64,000 nt of DNA. Source: Dawidia soli. Lineage in GTDB: Bacteria; Bacteroidota; Bacteroidia; Cytophagales; Cyclobacteriaceae. This document shows, piece after piece, positions 16,875 through 26,372 of the stretch. Made by a program: the position numbers and the translations under genes. Every line of letters begins with the position of its first letter. The stretch's first letter is position 1. Location of the stretch: the NCBI RefSeq assembly GCF_018598185.1, contig NZ_JAHESC010000037.1, forward strand, positions 1 to 64,000. Direction: 5' to 3'. The notes below the pieces were generated by a model, which saw nothing but the letters and a program-made list of their open reading frames with translations, did not search any database and had not been told where the DNA came from.

Positions 16875-17501
16875 CTATACAACGAGGTCTTTTAAGTGTA
16901 CATCTCGTACCGGCACACGTGTGCTGACGCACACGGCATATCCCTGGAGTGCCAGCGGCGTGAGGTGCCAGGGTTGTGGATCTTCGCCGATGGTTGCTTG
17001 CAGGCCGTGCAACGCGACCGACGCCAGGGGTACCTGCAAGCCGCGCCCGTCGGCCTTCAGTACACTCTCCTTTTGCGTCCAACGGTGCAACAAAGCTTCG
17101 GAGGGGCTGGGGGCATTCGCCACGGCACGCCACTCCTGCTGCGAAAAGGCCTGCTGATAGACCGGCCAGACGAGTGGGCGCAGGTACTCGATGTCAATGC
17201 CCACGGGGCCGTGCTGCAGTGTCGCGCATACAATCAGGTCATGGCTATGGGAAAGACTGAAGGCCGGGGCGGCGGGTATATAGGGCTTGCCATACAGACC
17301 GGTGCGAATGTCGGCTACCGTTGCGGGCACCCGCAAGTCTCGCAAGACCATGAGGATCAACCACCGGCCCAATACGTAGCGCGCATAGTGTAAGGGGTCG
17401 GCCTCGGATTGTAATGCATCCGCCAAACCAAGCCGTTGCGCCAACGCGTGGATCGTCTCGGGCGACGCCGAAGTGCGGTTTACACAGGTAACAGTAAGCA
17501 T
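16875..17501 (-). CDS. 4'-phosphopantetheinyl transferase, Sfp type
   Basis: A 208-residue cytoplasmic enzyme that transfers phosphopantetheine from CoA to the conserved serine of carrier proteins. Visible motifs, in order: GKPYI (71-75), FSLSHSHDLIVCA with His85, GIDIEYLRP with the Mg2+-binding Asp103 and Glu105, and WTQKESVLKADGRGL with Trp141, Lys144, Glu145 and Lys149. These are the standard Sfp signatures. The gene is divergent from the polyketide synthase, with 149 nt between the two starts, so it most likely activates Ser1748 of that synthase's carrier domain. It may also serve other carrier proteins in the cell. Confidence 0.93.
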   Translation of the reverse strand: MLTVTCVNRTSASPETIHALAQRLGLADALQSEADPLHYARYVLGRWLILMVLRDLRVPATVADIRTGLYGKPYIPAAPAFSLSHSHDLIVCATLQHGPVGIDIEYLRPLVWPVYQQAFSQQEWRAVANAPSPSEALLHRWTQKESVLKADGRGLQVPLASVALHGLQATIGEDPQPWHLTPLALQGYAVCVSTRVPVRDVHLKDLVV

Positions 17502-17650
17502 GATCGATCGCTATATATAGTGTATGTTCTACGGCACTTTAGGTATATCCGATGGTGCGGGAAAGTTGAATTAGTTTATCGGTAAGCGCTGTGCGCGTAA
17601 GGCAGTTGTTAATAAAGACCCCTCAACACCTATTAACAAACTCCGTCTGT

Positions 17651-20600
17651 ATGAAAGATGCGTCTGAAAATTTTGTACCACGTCAACCCGTGGCCATTGT
17701 GGGCCTGTCGTGCCGATTCCCGGGAGCCCCTACCCCTGAAGCCTTCTGGGAGCTGTTACGTCACGGCCGGGATGCCGTACAAGAGATCCCCGCCGACCGC
17801 TGGGCGGTGGACGATTATTACGACGCCGATCCCGCCACGCCTGACAAGACGCACCAACGCCACGCGGCGTTGCTTGACAATATCCATACGTTCGATCCGC
17901 TGTTCTTCTCGATATCGCCGGCAGAAGCAGCCGAAATGAATCCCTCGCAAAAGCTGGCGCTGGAGCTGGTGTGGGAGGCCATTGAACGCTCGGCCATGCC
18001 GCACGCCACCGTGCAGGGCGCGCATGCCGGCGTATACGTAGGCAACATCTGGAGTGACTTCGAGCATTATCGCAAACACCGGCACGCACGCGTCACACCG
18101 CATTCGGCCGTGGGACAATCGGCTAACATCATTGCCAACCGTGTGTCCTTTGCCTTTGGCTTTACCGGCCCCAGCATGGTGATCGACACCGGCTGCTCGT
18201 CGTCGCTGGTGGCCTTACACCTGGCGTGCCAGGCGCTGTGGGACGGCAGCATTTCCCTGGGGGTGGTTGCCGGCGTGAACCACCTGCTCGACCCCGATCA
18301 ATATATACTCCTGTCCAAATTCGGCGGCCTGTCGGTAAAAGGCCGGTGTAGTACGTTCGATGCCGATGCCGACGGCTTCGTGCGCGGCGAAGGCGGCGGT
18401 GTACTGCTGGTCAAAACCCTGGCGCAGGCCGAACGCGACGGCGACCGCATTTACGCCGTCATACGCGGCACGGCCATGAACAACAACGGCTATAACGAAA
18501 CGCTGCCCGCCACCAGCGTCGCCGGACAGCGACAGCTGCTCGCCGAGGCCTACGCGCACAGCGGCCTTCTGCCGCATATGATCCAGTATGTAGAAGCTCA
18601 CGGCACGGGCACGCGCCGCGGCGATCCAACCGAGGCGCAGGCGCTCGGCGAGTTCTTCCGCACGGGCCGCACGCGGCCGCTGCACATCGGCTCGGTGAAA
18701 ACCAACATCGGCCACCTGGAAGCCGCCGCCGGCATGGCCGGCCTCATCAAGGTCGTATTGTCCATGCAGCACCGTGAGCTCCCTCCAAGTCTGCACTTCC
18801 GCCGGCCGAATCCCAACATACCCTTCGATGCGCTCAAGCTGCACGTACAACAAGCCGCCGGCCCCTGGCCTGCCGCCACGGGCGAACCGCTGCGCGCGGG
18901 TATAAATTCCTTTGGCTGGGGGGGCACCAATGCGCACACCGTGCTCGAAGAATACCGGCCCGTGGTTCCGCCCCGTCCGGCACGCTCCGCGCCGGCGCAT
19001 TACTGCCTGCCGTTGTCGGCCGCCTCCGACAGCGCGTTGCGCGCGTATGTCGCCGCCTATCGCGACACACTCGCCGGCGCCTCGCCCGAAACGCTGGCCG
19101 ATGTGTGCATCGCCACCGCGCTGCGGAAACCGGCCTTGGCGTGCCGCGCGCTCTTTGCCGCCGCCGACCGCGACGGCCTGCTGCGGGCGCTCGACCAATA
19201 CCTGCAACAAGACACTACCAGCACACCCCCGGCACCGGCCACGGCCCGCGTGGTGATGGTGTTTCCCGGGCAGGGTGGCCAATGGCTGGGCATGGGCACG
19301 GAACTATACCGACGCGAGCCGGTGTTCCGCCGCGCCATCGACGCGTGCGCAGCCGCCTATGCGCCCTATGTCGACTGGTCGCTAACGGACCAGCTAGAGG
19401 CTACGCCCGACACCAGCCGCCTCGCGGAGATCCAGGTCGTGCAACCGGTACTCTGTGCTATCCAGATCGCGTTGGCGCGGCTGTGGATGTCGTGGGGCAT
19501 CGTCGTGCACGGTGTCGTTGGCCACAGCATGGGTGAAGTGGCCGCGGCGCATATCGCCGGCAGTCTCACGCTGGAAGACGCCGCACGCATTATCTGTACA
19601 CGCAGCCGCCTGATGAAGATCATCAGCGGCCAGGGCGCCATGGCCGTCACCGACCTGTCGCCCGTGGAAGCGGAAACATGGATTCAACAATATCCCGACC
19701 TGACCCTGGCGGTCAGCAACAGCCCCACCTCCACCGTGCTCGCCGGCGACCGCCTGGCGATGACCACGCTGGTGCAGGCGCTGGAGCAGGCGCAGCGTTT
19801 TGTGCGTCCGGTCAATGTGGACGTGGCCTCGCACAGCCGCCAGGTAGACCCGCTGCAAGAACCCCTGCGGCACGCCCTGCGCGCCTTAAAACCGTCAAAG
19901 GCCGCCATGGCGTTTTACTCTACCGTGCGCGGCCGCAAGGTCGATGGCACGACGCTCGACGCCGCCTATTGGGCCGACAACCTGCGCAACACCGTACAGT
20001 TCGCCACCGTCGTGCGCAGCCTGTTATCAGAAGCGCCTACCCTGTTCCTCGAAGTAGGGCCGCACCCCGTGCTGATCAACGCCATTCACGAAAACGCCGC
20101 GGCCTGTCCCGGCGCGGCCTACAGCACGCTGTCGTCCGGCTACCGCGACACGCCCGAGCACGATACGCTCTATCAATCGCTGGCGGGGTTATACCAGCAA
20201 GGGTGCGATATACCCTGGCATCGGTTTTACCAGGGCCACGAGGCGCCCCCCATCCAACTACCCTCCTATCCTTTTCAACGCAACCTGTATACGCTGCAGC
20301 AACGCACAGCCCCGCGTACCGCGCACCGCGCCGCCACGCGCGCACCGCTGCTGGGCCAGCGCATACCGCTGGCGGGCATCGACACGCTCTTCTACTGGGA
20401 CACGACCGTAAGCCTCGATGCATTTCCGTACCTGCAAGACCACCGCGCCCACGGCGACGTTGTGCTGCCGGGCGCGGCCTATATAGAACTGGTGCTGGAA
20501 GCCATCGCTTCGCTCGCGCTGCCGGGCACGCCGGTGCTGTCGGCCTTACAATTCTTACAACCGGTGGTATTGGTGCGCGGGGAGGATGTGCGGCTGCAGC

Positions 20601-23600
20601 TGCGCATCCAATGCGATCGTGAGCACTATACATTTCAGTGTTCGCGTGCGCAGGAAGATTCCGATGGCCTCACGTGGCATCCCGTGGCCGAAGGGCTGCT
20701 GCAATTGCCGGCGCGCCCGGAAACGGCGGCACCGCCGCTGTCGGTATATCCGTTCCACGTACAGCCCGGGGCGACGTATTACGATGCGCTGACCACGCTG
20801 GGGCTACCGTATGGCCCGGCCTTCCGCCAGCTGCAGGAATTGCAAAGCAACGAGGTACACAGCACCGTTCACTTCAGCGTACGCGCCGCCGACGTGGTGC
20901 AGGCTACCGCCGGACGTTACCGCATCCATCCGGCGTTACTCGACGCTTGCTTCCAGCCGCTTTTCTACCGCGTGCTGGCCGAGCCGGGCCACGGCTTCCA
21001 CGGCGCCGCCACCTACCTCACCGGCGTCGACCTGCTGCAAGTCCTGGCGCCAACTCCCGCGGCCGACCAACTGCTCGAAGGCACCGCCGTGCTCCACACA
21101 CCCGAAGTCGACGAAGCACGGGGACGCATTACCGTCACGGCCGATATCTTTGTACACACCGGCGACGGCACCTTGTTTTTATACCTGCGCGGCCTCGAGG
21201 GCGTCGTGCTCGACACCGGTCGTGAAACGCGCCGGCGCGAAGCATTGCGGCAATGGTTCTATACCGTGCAGTGGGAAAAGTTACAGACACACTCCACGCC
21301 GGGGGCGGCGCTGCACGGCACGTGGCTGGTGCTGGGCGACCCGTGTGGCCTGAGCGACCTGGTGGTCGAAAAGATGGAACAAGCAGGCCTTCGCTGCATC
21401 CACGCAGCACCCGACGATGCATTCACCCGCGTCGGTATACGGCAATATACCCTCGACTATACATCGGCCCACGGCTATACCCAACTGCTGCAGGCCATCG
21501 ATGCAGCACCCGGCGAATCGCTCACGGGCATCGTATTGATGGCCAGCCTGAGCTATACGTGGAAGGACCCCTCGCTGACGGCCGAGAGCCTGGATGAATA
21601 CCAGGTATATGGCAGCGCCAGTTTACTACACCTGGTACAGGCGCTGCAGCGCCGGCAGACCACGTCTCCTCCGCAACTGGTGGTGGTGACCAACGGCATC
21701 TATGCCGTGGGCCGCGCCGACGATGTCGCCCAACCGCTGCACAGCCCCCTGGCGGGTCTCACGCGCGTGCTGGGCAACGAGCTGCCGCAGTACCGCGCCC
21801 GTTGCATAGACCTGAGCGCCAACCCCTCGTACGACGAGCTCTATAGCGTCGCAGACGCCCTGTACCCCACGGCCGAGCAGGTGGTCGCTTTCCGCGGCGG
21901 CGACCGCTATGTGCCGCGGCTTCGCCAGCCGGCCATCAACCCGCCGCCGATTACCGACACCGTCTTTCGCGAGACGGCCACGTATCTGGTGACCGGCTTC
22001 CGCGGCATCGCATTCCCGTTCGTGGAGTGGATGGTGCGGCGCGGTGCGCGCAACATTGCCCTGGTGAGCCGCAGCGCCGACGTACCGGCGGCGCTGGAAG
22101 CCCGGTTTGCCGCACTCGAAGCGCAGGGCTGCCGCATGCGGTTGTTTGCCGCCGACTGCGGCGACTATGCCGCCCTGCAGGCGGTCGTCTCGCACGTGGA
22201 TACGACCATGCCGCCGTTGCGCGGCGTCGTACACGCCGCGGGCATCATTCACGCCCAGCCACTGACCGAGATCTCGGCCAGCGACCTGCGCGACACCTTG
22301 CACCCGAAAATGAAGGGTGCCTGGAACCTGCACCTGCTGACGCAACACCGGTCGCTGGATTGTTTCATACTGTTCTCCTCGGCCGCCGCGCTTATCGGCC
22401 TGAGCGGCCAGGGCAGCTACGTCGCCGCCAACACCTTTCTCGATACGCTGGCACACAGCCGCCGTTGCATGGGCCTGCCCGGCATGAGCCTGAACTGGGG
22501 CGTGATGCTCGACAGCGGCATGGTGGCGGATACCGACGGGCTTGAAGCGTACGCCCGCGCAGAGGGATTTATACCCGCCACGATGGAGGAAGCCCTCCGC
22601 GCGTTCGACGCCCTGTATCCCGACAACCCCGTGCAAGCAGGGCTGCTACGCCTCGACGCGGCCGCCATGGCGCAATATTATACCACCCTCGCGCAAACGC
22701 CGTACTTCCGCGGCCTGCTCACCGCCGCGCCGCCGCCGGCAGTCGTCAGCCCGGGTCTCGCCATACCGACTGAACCCGAAGCCCGCACGGCCTATTTACT
22801 CCAACGTGTCGTGCACCACACCGCCGCCATTGCCCACGTACCCGTGGCACAGATCACTCCCACCATGACGTTCCGCCGCCTCGGCCTCGATTCCATCATG
22901 GCGGTACAGCTGCGCAACCTGCTCGAAGCCGAGACGGGCGCTACCCTGTCCGTCGCCATGTTCTGGGCGCATCCCTCCCTGCAAGCCTTCGCGGCGTTCC
23001 TGAGTCAATCCATCGCGGGCGCCGCGACGCCGGCGGCTATACCGCCGGCCGCCGACCCAACCTGTTGGTTCACTATACCGCGGCCGGCGCCGACGGCGGC
23101 GTTGCGTCTGTTCTGCCTGCACGATGCCGGCGGCGATGCCGCGTTGTTCCAGGGTTGGGAGATGCTGCTCGGCGCCAACATCGAGCTGGTGCTGATCGAG
23201 CTTCCCGGCCGGGGCCGCTGCCTGGAAGCGCCGTCTTATGAAACCATCGACACACTGCTTCGCGACCTGGTACACGCGCTCCTGCCCAAGCTCGATCGTC
23301 CCTATCTCCTCTTCGGCCACAGCCTGGGCGGGTTGCTGGCGTTCGAGCTGGTGCGCGCGCTGCGGCGTGGCAAACACCCGCTGCCGCAGCGGCTGTTTGT
23401 GTCGTCCACACCTGCCTTGACCACGTACAACGCACAGGAATATGATCCGGCCATGTCCGACGCGGCGCTGACCGCGGCGTTCCCGCACCTGGGCCACGCC
23501 ACGGGCGACGCCGCCTGGCAACAGTATAAGCGCCGGCTGTTGCGGCAAGACCTGCAGCTGGTATACCACTACAAACATCACCGCGAGGCGCCCCTGGACA

Positions 23601-23806
23601 TTCCCGTCACGGTGCTCTTTGGTACCGACGACCCGCGCGTCAGCGCGCAGCAAGCCGCCGCGTGGGAACCCGAAACGACATCATCGTGCAACATCCTGCC
23701 GCGCCCCGGCGGCCACCGGTTTGTAGACCAGGATGCTGCCTATATCACTTCGTTGGTGCTGGCAGAAGTGCCAGCCGTACCGGCCTCTATACTCCCTAAC
23801 CGCTAA
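17651..23806 (+). CDS. Single-module type I polyketide synthase (KS-AT-DH-KR-ACP-TE)
   Basis: A 2051-residue multidomain synthase. ATG 17651 (MKDASENF) is chosen because the KS starts directly after it; the frame is open from 17591. KS (about 10-440) has Cys182 in DTGCSSS, His317 and His355. AT (about 540-850) has GHSMGE with Ser626 and a VASH motif (His728), more like methylmalonyl- than malonyl-type ATs. DH (about 900-1180) has HxxxGxxxxP with His931, and Asp1098. KR (about 1210-1640) keeps Ser1577 and Tyr1590, but its nucleotide motif reads TGFRGIAF, not TGGxGGLG. ACP has Ser1748 in LGLDS; the final thioesterase has GHSLGG (Ser1891) and His2022. No ER or methyltransferase is visible. One module plus TE suggests an iterative or single-extension enzyme releasing a small product, which I cannot predict. 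Confidence 0.95.
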   Translation: MKDASENFVPRQPVAIVGLSCRFPGAPTPEAFWELLRHGRDAVQEIPADRWAVDDYYDADPATPDKTHQRHAALLDNIHTFDPLFFSISPAEAAEMNPSQKLALELVWEAIERSAMPHATVQGAHAGVYVGNIWSDFEHYRKHRHARVTPHSAVGQSANIIANRVSFAFGFTGPSMVIDTGCSSSLVALHLACQALWDGSISLGVVAGVNHLLDPDQYILLSKFGGLSVKGRCSTFDADADGFVRGEGGGVLLVKTLAQAERDGDRIYAVIRGTAMNNNGYNETLPATSVAGQRQLLAEAYAHSGLLPHMIQYVEAHGTGTRRGDPTEAQALGEFFRTGRTRPLHIGSVKTNIGHLEAAAGMAGLIKVVLSMQHRELPPSLHFRRPNPNIPFDALKLHVQQAAGPWPAATGEPLRAGINSFGWGGTNAHTVLEEYRPVVPPRPARSAPAHYCLPLSAASDSALRAYVAAYRDTLAGASPETLADVCIATALRKPALACRALFAAADRDGLLRALDQYLQQDTTSTPPAPATARVVMVFPGQGGQWLGMGTELYRREPVFRRAIDACAAAYAPYVDWSLTDQLEATPDTSRLAEIQVVQPVLCAIQIALARLWMSWGIVVHGVVGHSMGEVAAAHIAGSLTLEDAARIICTRSRLMKIISGQGAMAVTDLSPVEAETWIQQYPDLTLAVSNSPTSTVLAGDRLAMTTLVQALEQAQRFVRPVNVDVASHSRQVDPLQEPLRHALRALKPSKAAMAFYSTVRGRKVDGTTLDAAYWADNLRNTVQFATVVRSLLSEAPTLFLEVGPHPVLINAIHENAAACPGAAYSTLSSGYRDTPEHDTLYQSLAGLYQQGCDIPWHRFYQGHEAPPIQLPSYPFQRNLYTLQQRTAPRTAHRAATRAPLLGQRIPLAGIDTLFYWDTTVSLDAFPYLQDHRAHGDVVLPGAAYIELVLEAIASLALPGTPVLSALQFLQPVVLVRGEDVRLQLRIQCDREHYTFQCSRAQEDSDGLTWHPVAEGLLQLPARPETAAPPLSVYPFHVQPGATYYDALTTLGLPYGPAFRQLQELQSNEVHSTVHFSVRAADVVQATAGRYRIHPALLDACFQPLFYRVLAEPGHGFHGAATYLTGVDLLQVLAPTPAADQLLEGTAVLHTPEVDEARGRITVTADIFVHTGDGTLFLYLRGLEGVVLDTGRETRRREALRQWFYTVQWEKLQTHSTPGAALHGTWLVLGDPCGLSDLVVEKMEQAGLRCIHAAPDDAFTRVGIRQYTLDYTSAHGYTQLLQAIDAAPGESLTGIVLMASLSYTWKDPSLTAESLDEYQVYGSASLLHLVQALQRRQTTSPPQLVVVTNGIYAVGRADDVAQPLHSPLAGLTRVLGNELPQYRARCIDLSANPSYDELYSVADALYPTAEQVVAFRGGDRYVPRLRQPAINPPPITDTVFRETATYLVTGFRGIAFPFVEWMVRRGARNIALVSRSADVPAALEARFAALEAQGCRMRLFAADCGDYAALQAVVSHVDTTMPPLRGVVHAAGIIHAQPLTEISASDLRDTLHPKMKGAWNLHLLTQHRSLDCFILFSSAAALIGLSGQGSYVAANTFLDTLAHSRRCMGLPGMSLNWGVMLDSGMVADTDGLEAYARAEGFIPATMEEALRAFDALYPDNPVQAGLLRLDAAAMAQYYTTLAQTPYFRGLLTAAPPPAVVSPGLAIPTEPEARTAYLLQRVVHHTAAIAHVPVAQITPTMTFRRLGLDSIMAVQLRNLLEAETGATLSVAMFWAHPSLQAFAAFLSQSIAGAATPAAIPPAADPTCWFTIPRPAPTAALRLFCLHDAGGDAALFQGWEMLLGANIELVLIELPGRGRCLEAPSYETIDTLLRDLVHALLPKLDRPYLLFGHSLGGLLAFELVRALRRGKHPLPQRLFVSSTPALTTYNAQEYDPAMSDAALTAAFPHLGHATGDAAWQQYKRRLLRQDLQLVYHYKHHREAPLDIPVTVLFGTDDPRVSAQQAAAWEPETTSSCNILPRPGGHRFVDQDAAYITSLVLAEVPAVPASILPNR

Positions 23807-23811
23807 CACCT

Positions 23812-24249
23812 ATGCCCGACATCATTGGCTCCCGCATCATTGGTACCTGGAAGCTCGTCTCCTGGATCTACACCGACGACCTGGGCAACACCGTGCCCTA
23901 CCTGGGCGATGGCGCGCAAGGTATATTGATGTACGATCGTCACGGGTACATGAATGCACAGTTGATGCGCGCGGGACGCACGCCCTTTGCGAAGCCCGGT
24001 TTTGCCGACGGTACACCCCACGAAACATGGCTGGCTTTCAATTCCTACCTGGCCTACTACGGCCGTTATCATGAAGCAGAACCGGGTGAGATGGTACATG
24101 ACGTCGAAGGCAGTCTTTTTCCGAACTGGGTCGGTCATAGAGAAGTAAGGTATGCTACCGTAATAGGCGACCGGTTGACCCTTCACACCTTGCCAATGGT
24201 TGTCCAGGAGCGTAAAATTGTGTTTTATATAACCTGGCAACGCCTGTGA
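23812..24249 (+). CDS. Lipocalin-like domain protein (Lipocalin_5 type)
   Basis: A 145-residue protein without a signal peptide. It opens with IIGTWKLVSWIY and continues with GDGAQGILMYDRHGYMNAQLM, the pattern of the lipocalin-like family in which a GTWxLxS strand leads into a beta-barrel and a GxLxYxxxGYM segment follows. It begins 5 nt after the polyketide synthase stop, so the two are almost certainly cotranscribed. A cytoplasmic barrel tied to a synthase suggests binding, cyclisation or other tailoring of the released polyketide; this is inference. The family itself has no general established reaction. Confidence 0.8.
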   Translation: MPDIIGSRIIGTWKLVSWIYTDDLGNTVPYLGDGAQGILMYDRHGYMNAQLMRAGRTPFAKPGFADGTPHETWLAFNSYLAYYGRYHEAEPGEMVHDVEGSLFPNWVGHREVRYATVIGDRLTLHTLPMVVQERKIVFYITWQRL

Positions 24250-24432
24250 TGTCCTGAGTCGGATGTAAGATATTATGCGTTTTTCATCTGGATTTTAGGG
24301 ATAATCGGCCTAACTTGATTGGCATTCTTCAAAACCCAGAACCGAATGACATGTTTTTAGCAAGCGCTGAATGTTTAGCCGGAAATCCGTATTTGCCCTC
24401 ACAACCCAAGACCCAACCCAAACACAACAGTT

Positions 24433-24831
24433 ATGGAGATGCTTTTCAGTGCTAAGAATATCGAGATCAGTTTTGATACGACGCACCGTTTTTTGTATTG
24501 CAATTGGATCGGTTTTCAAAACAAGGAATCAATCTTCAATTCAGGGGCGCGAATGATCGAGCTCCTGCATAAACTTCAGATTCACAAGGTACTGAACGAT
24601 AACACCCTGGTGACGGGGCCGTGGCAGGAGTCGGCCGATTGGACCAACAGCATCTGGTTTCCGCAAATGGTCGAGGCAGGGCTTACACACTTTGCGTGGA
24701 TCTCGTCGGGCAATATTTTCGCCAACCTTTCCGCCCGGCGTGCGATGCCGACCACCAATGTAACGGTGCGCATCTTTGCGTCGTATCCGGAAGCGTACAC
24801 CTGGCTGATCAATCAATCGGAAAAAAATTAA
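24433..24831 (+). CDS. STAS/SpoIIAA-like domain protein
   Basis: A 132-residue cytoplasmic protein. The sequence pattern (IEISFDTTHRFLYCNWIGFQ, HKVLNDNTLVTGPWQESADWTNSIWFPQMVEAGLTHFAW, AYTWL) matches a common Bacteroidota family related to STAS/SpoIIAA-like folds. Its members usually stand alone, and their role is not established. It is 183 nt after the lipocalin-like gene, so membership of the polyketide operon is uncertain. No promoter box was recognised directly before it. A hairpin at 24909-24948 terminates this transcription unit. Confidence 0.65.
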   Translation: MEMLFSAKNIEISFDTTHRFLYCNWIGFQNKESIFNSGARMIELLHKLQIHKVLNDNTLVTGPWQESADWTNSIWFPQMVEAGLTHFAWISSGNIFANLSARRAMPTTNVTVRIFASYPEAYTWLINQSEKN

Positions 24832-25292
24832 GAGGCGTATACAAAAAGGCATACCCCACACGTTTTAACAATAACACCTGATCTCTAACCTACGCCCGCA
24901 TAAGTGTTAATCATACATGATTTTTCCGGTATGACCGGAGGTATGATTTTTTAACGAGGTGTATTTACACACCTCACGCGATCGGCAAACGTTACGACAA
25001 ACCTGACGGGGAGCGATTTCCCCACGCAGCCGACAAATCGTTTTAAAATGCTTTTGATTGCAACACAGATTATTGGTAAACATTTTTTCTTTTTCTATTT
25101 TCAAGCTTTAACAACGTGCTTTCATAGCACACCGTCAACTGTTCTGGAAACAGGCAGACTTTTTAGAAAGAGAAGTACAATTGCGTGTTGATCGTTGTGC
25201 CGCCATAGGCTGCGAATTGTAACAAGGATGTACTACATAGACTTTTACAAGACCCTCTTATCGATAAATGCAATTTTGTGAACATGTAAAGT
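24832..25292. other. 461-nt intergenic region with two hairpins
   Basis: Apart from the terminator at 24909-24948, a second hairpin is formed by GAGGTGT (24956-24962) and ACACCTC (24969-24975). The rest is AT-rich upstream DNA of the AraC gene, including a CAATTTTG stretch at 25271-25278 that could be its -7 box. No gene was seen. Confidence 0.5.
24909..24948 (+). terminator. Rho-independent terminator-like hairpin
   Basis: AATCATAC (24909-24916) pairs with GTATGATT (24941-24948) around an inner CCGGT/ACCGG stem, and a T-run follows. It lies 77 nt after the STAS-like gene. Confidence 0.65.
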
Positions 25293-26282
25293 ATGAACTC
25301 AAAAAACAGGGAGTATTTCAACAGTCAGTTGAAGGTATCGGTGCAAGGCCACGGCCGGGCGCTGCTTCAGCCGTTACAATGTGACGAAGACGGTCTCACC
25401 GTCGTTGCCGCGGGGCCTTATGGCAACCTGGTCTTCCGCGAGATCCTGTGCGAGGACTATACGTTGTTGCACAACACGTATAGCTGTCGCGAGGATATGA
25501 CCGTATCGTATTCCGTACCGGGTCCGTTTCTGGGATTTCACTTCGCCGTACGGAACGATATTAACTACACCACTCCGGGTTTGCCCGGCGGTGTCATCTT
25601 CCGCAACCAGTACAACATGTTTTACCTGCCGGAGATGGAGTCCACCCGCACGTTCCGTGGCGAGCAGGAGTATGAGTCCTTTATCATTCACTTTACGCCC
25701 GCCTATCTCAAGCGTTGGGAAGAGCCGTTCCCGCTGCTCTCGGCATTCCTGGACAGCCTGGGGTCGACACCGGCCCAGATCAACCGCGCCAACATGTCGG
25801 CTACACCCGAAATGATGGCCATCATCCAGCACATCCTGCAATGCACGTACACCGGCAAGATCCGTCGCATGTTCCTGCAGGCCAAGGTACTGGAGCTGCT
25901 GATGCTGGCGCTGCAGAACATCACACCCGAGGGTAACTTTGTGCGTCCGCTGCGTCGTCATTCAGACATCGAACGCATCGAAGAAGCGCGCCAATACCTG
26001 GTGGCCAACCTGGAAGAGCCCTGTACGCTCGACGAGCTGGCACAGAAGGTGGGCATCAACGTGTTTAAACTGAAAGTCGGTTTCAAGCAGGTATACGGCA
26101 CGACCGTCTTTGCGCTGCTGACCGAAGAACGCATGCAACGCGCCATCCACCTGCTGCGCGACACAGACAAACTGGTTGTGGAAGTATCCGAGGCGGTAGG
26201 CTACAAGAACCTGCCGAACTTTACTTCCGCCTTCAAGCGTCGGTTCGGCTTCACGCCGAGTGCCGTCAAACAAGGGCAATGA
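25293..26282 (+). CDS. AraC-family transcriptional regulator
   Basis: A 329-residue regulator. The N-terminal ~210 residues form the sensor half typical of PchR-like AraC proteins in Bacteroidota (GPFLGFHFAVRNDI, FRNQYNMFYLPEMES, YESFIIHFTPAYL). The C-terminal part holds two HTH motifs (CTLDELAQKVGINVFKLKVGFKQVYG and VVEVSEAVGYKNLPNFTSAFKRRFGFTPS, about residues 245-325). It stands alone behind a long upstream region and in front of its own terminator. Its closest relative in the window is the regulator at 30986-31999, which shares the RNQYNM core. Targets are unknown; being downstream of the polyketide locus is suggestive only. Confidence 0.92.
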   Translation: MNSKNREYFNSQLKVSVQGHGRALLQPLQCDEDGLTVVAAGPYGNLVFREILCEDYTLLHNTYSCREDMTVSYSVPGPFLGFHFAVRNDINYTTPGLPGGVIFRNQYNMFYLPEMESTRTFRGEQEYESFIIHFTPAYLKRWEEPFPLLSAFLDSLGSTPAQINRANMSATPEMMAIIQHILQCTYTGKIRRMFLQAKVLELLMLALQNITPEGNFVRPLRRHSDIERIEEARQYLVANLEEPCTLDELAQKVGINVFKLKVGFKQVYGTTVFALLTEERMQRAIHLLRDTDKLVVEVSEAVGYKNLPNFTSAFKRRFGFTPSAVKQGQ

Positions 26283-26322
26283 CACCCCACCCGAACAAAC
26301 AACTCAACCTACAAAAACTCAA

Positions 26323-26346
26323 AAAGCCATGCACCCGCATGGCTTT
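26323..26346. terminator. Bidirectional terminator between the AraC and WGR/TPR genes
   Basis: AAAGCCATGC (26323-26332) and GCATGGCTTT (26337-26346) form a 10-bp stem with loop ACCC, flanked by A's on the left and T's on the right. It fits both convergent genes. Confidence 0.88.
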
Positions 26347-26372
26347 CTTTATTTAACCGGGGCGAAGCCTGC

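Noticed and set aside
18215-19282. Long minus-strand open frame opposite the polyketide synthase
   Set aside because: It is a by-product of GC-rich codons in the synthase gene; the protein is Arg/Gly/Ala-rich with no domain, while the plus strand has unbroken KS and AT motifs.
21626-22636. Second long minus-strand open frame opposite the synthase KR domain
   Set aside because: Same reason; the plus strand encodes the KR catalytic residues here.
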